Part shown: in pieces, positions 63,985 through 64,000 of the stretch
How positions within the stretch are numbered: position 1 is the stretch's first letter
Layout of the letters: each line of letters begins with the position of its first letter
From: Crocinitomix sp044361315
GTDB taxonomy: Bacteria > Bacteroidota > Bacteroidia > Flavobacteriales_D > Crocinitomicaceae
DNA length: 64,000 nt
NCBI GenBank assembly: GCA_044361315.1
Contig: JBIKJA010000011.1
Location: 100,008-164,007 of the forward strand
Reading direction: 5' to 3'
Made by a program: the position numbers and the translations under genes
The notes under the pieces: model-generated
What the model was told of the DNA's origin: nothing
The model's input: only the letters and a program-made list of their open reading frames with translations
Databases searched by the model: none

Positions 63985-64000
63985 ACAACGGAGAGTTTGA
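63985..64000 (+). rRNA. rrs: 16S ribosomal RNA, first 16 bases
   Basis: ACAACGGAGAGTTTGA ends at the window edge; GAGTTTGA aligns with E. coli 16S positions 9-16, so mature 16S begins at about 63985. The rest lies beyond the window. Position after tandem strong promoters confirms it. Confidence 0.9.

Overview
The window is about 64 kb of low-GC chromosome from a member of the Bacteroidota, most likely the Flavobacteriales. Family-level placement (for example near Crocinitomicaceae) is inference only. The support is several secreted proteins ending in type A type IX secretion (T9SS) sorting domains, a fused CcoNO cbb3 oxidase with a short CcoQ, Bacteroidota-style promoters (-33 TTTG and -7 TAnnTTTG), and HU-SPOR and PorE-like envelope proteins. 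Most genes are core or envelope functions. There is no prophage, integron, CRISPR array or tRNA that I can see.

Layout. (1) 1-15.8 kb: a sugar-use region. It has a BadF/BadG-type kinase (5' truncated by the window), a phosphoglucose/phosphomannose isomerase, an MFS sugar permease, a GH3 beta-glucosidase paired with a Nudix-type regulator, a T9SS-secreted protein, a T9SS-secreted GH16 laminarinase-like enzyme, and a five-gene operon (TIM-barrel glycosidase, two outer-membrane beta-barrels, a lipoprotein, a CBM9-like protein). No SusC/SusD pair is present. Three near-identical 19-bp inverted repeats (TATTGTA-N5-TAC[A/T]ATA) lie in front of the three transcription units, which suggests one regulon controlled by the local Nudix-family regulator. 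(2) 15.9-29.8 kb: AlkB, a small membrane protein with a universal stress protein, then an oxygen-respiration cluster. The cluster has a PAS histidine kinase and a response regulator fused to a Crp/Fnr module, facing the copper ATPase CcoI, followed by ccoS-ccoNO-ccoQ-ccoP-ccoG-ccoH-safE. FNR-like boxes sit upstream of ccoI and ccoS. A RAYT-type transposase with a 24-bp palindrome and a 10-asparagine tract lies inside this cluster. (3) 30-40 kb: an HU-SPOR protein, an MBL hydrolase, a CotH-like gene remnant, mpl, a PorE-like OmpA protein, queE, a Kir channel, a ChaN-like protein and a J-domain protein. (4) 40-52 kb: the thrS-infC-rpmI-rplT operon (infC apparently starting at ATA), lipoproteins, comEC, dnaN and dnaK. 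(5) 52-64 kb: a T9SS SprB-repeat protein, a decayed membrane-protein gene, queD-hemN, a frameshifted T9SS protein, rluF, rhlE and selO. The window closes with a tandem-promoter rRNA leader and the first 16 bases of 16S rRNA.

How it fits together. Region 1 reads as extracellular beta-glucan breakdown by GH16, with oligosaccharide handling by the barrel/CBM operon, hydrolysis to glucose by periplasmic GH3, uptake by the MFS permease and entry into sugar-phosphate metabolism. Region 2 reads as a self-contained module for building and regulating a high-affinity terminal oxidase. The most novel signals are the three-site operator regulon over the SusCD-less glucan locus and the FNR-box/REC-Crp circuit. 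Several decayed genes (32.8, 54.3 and 56.9 kb) and degenerate dispersed repeats mark the less constrained spots.
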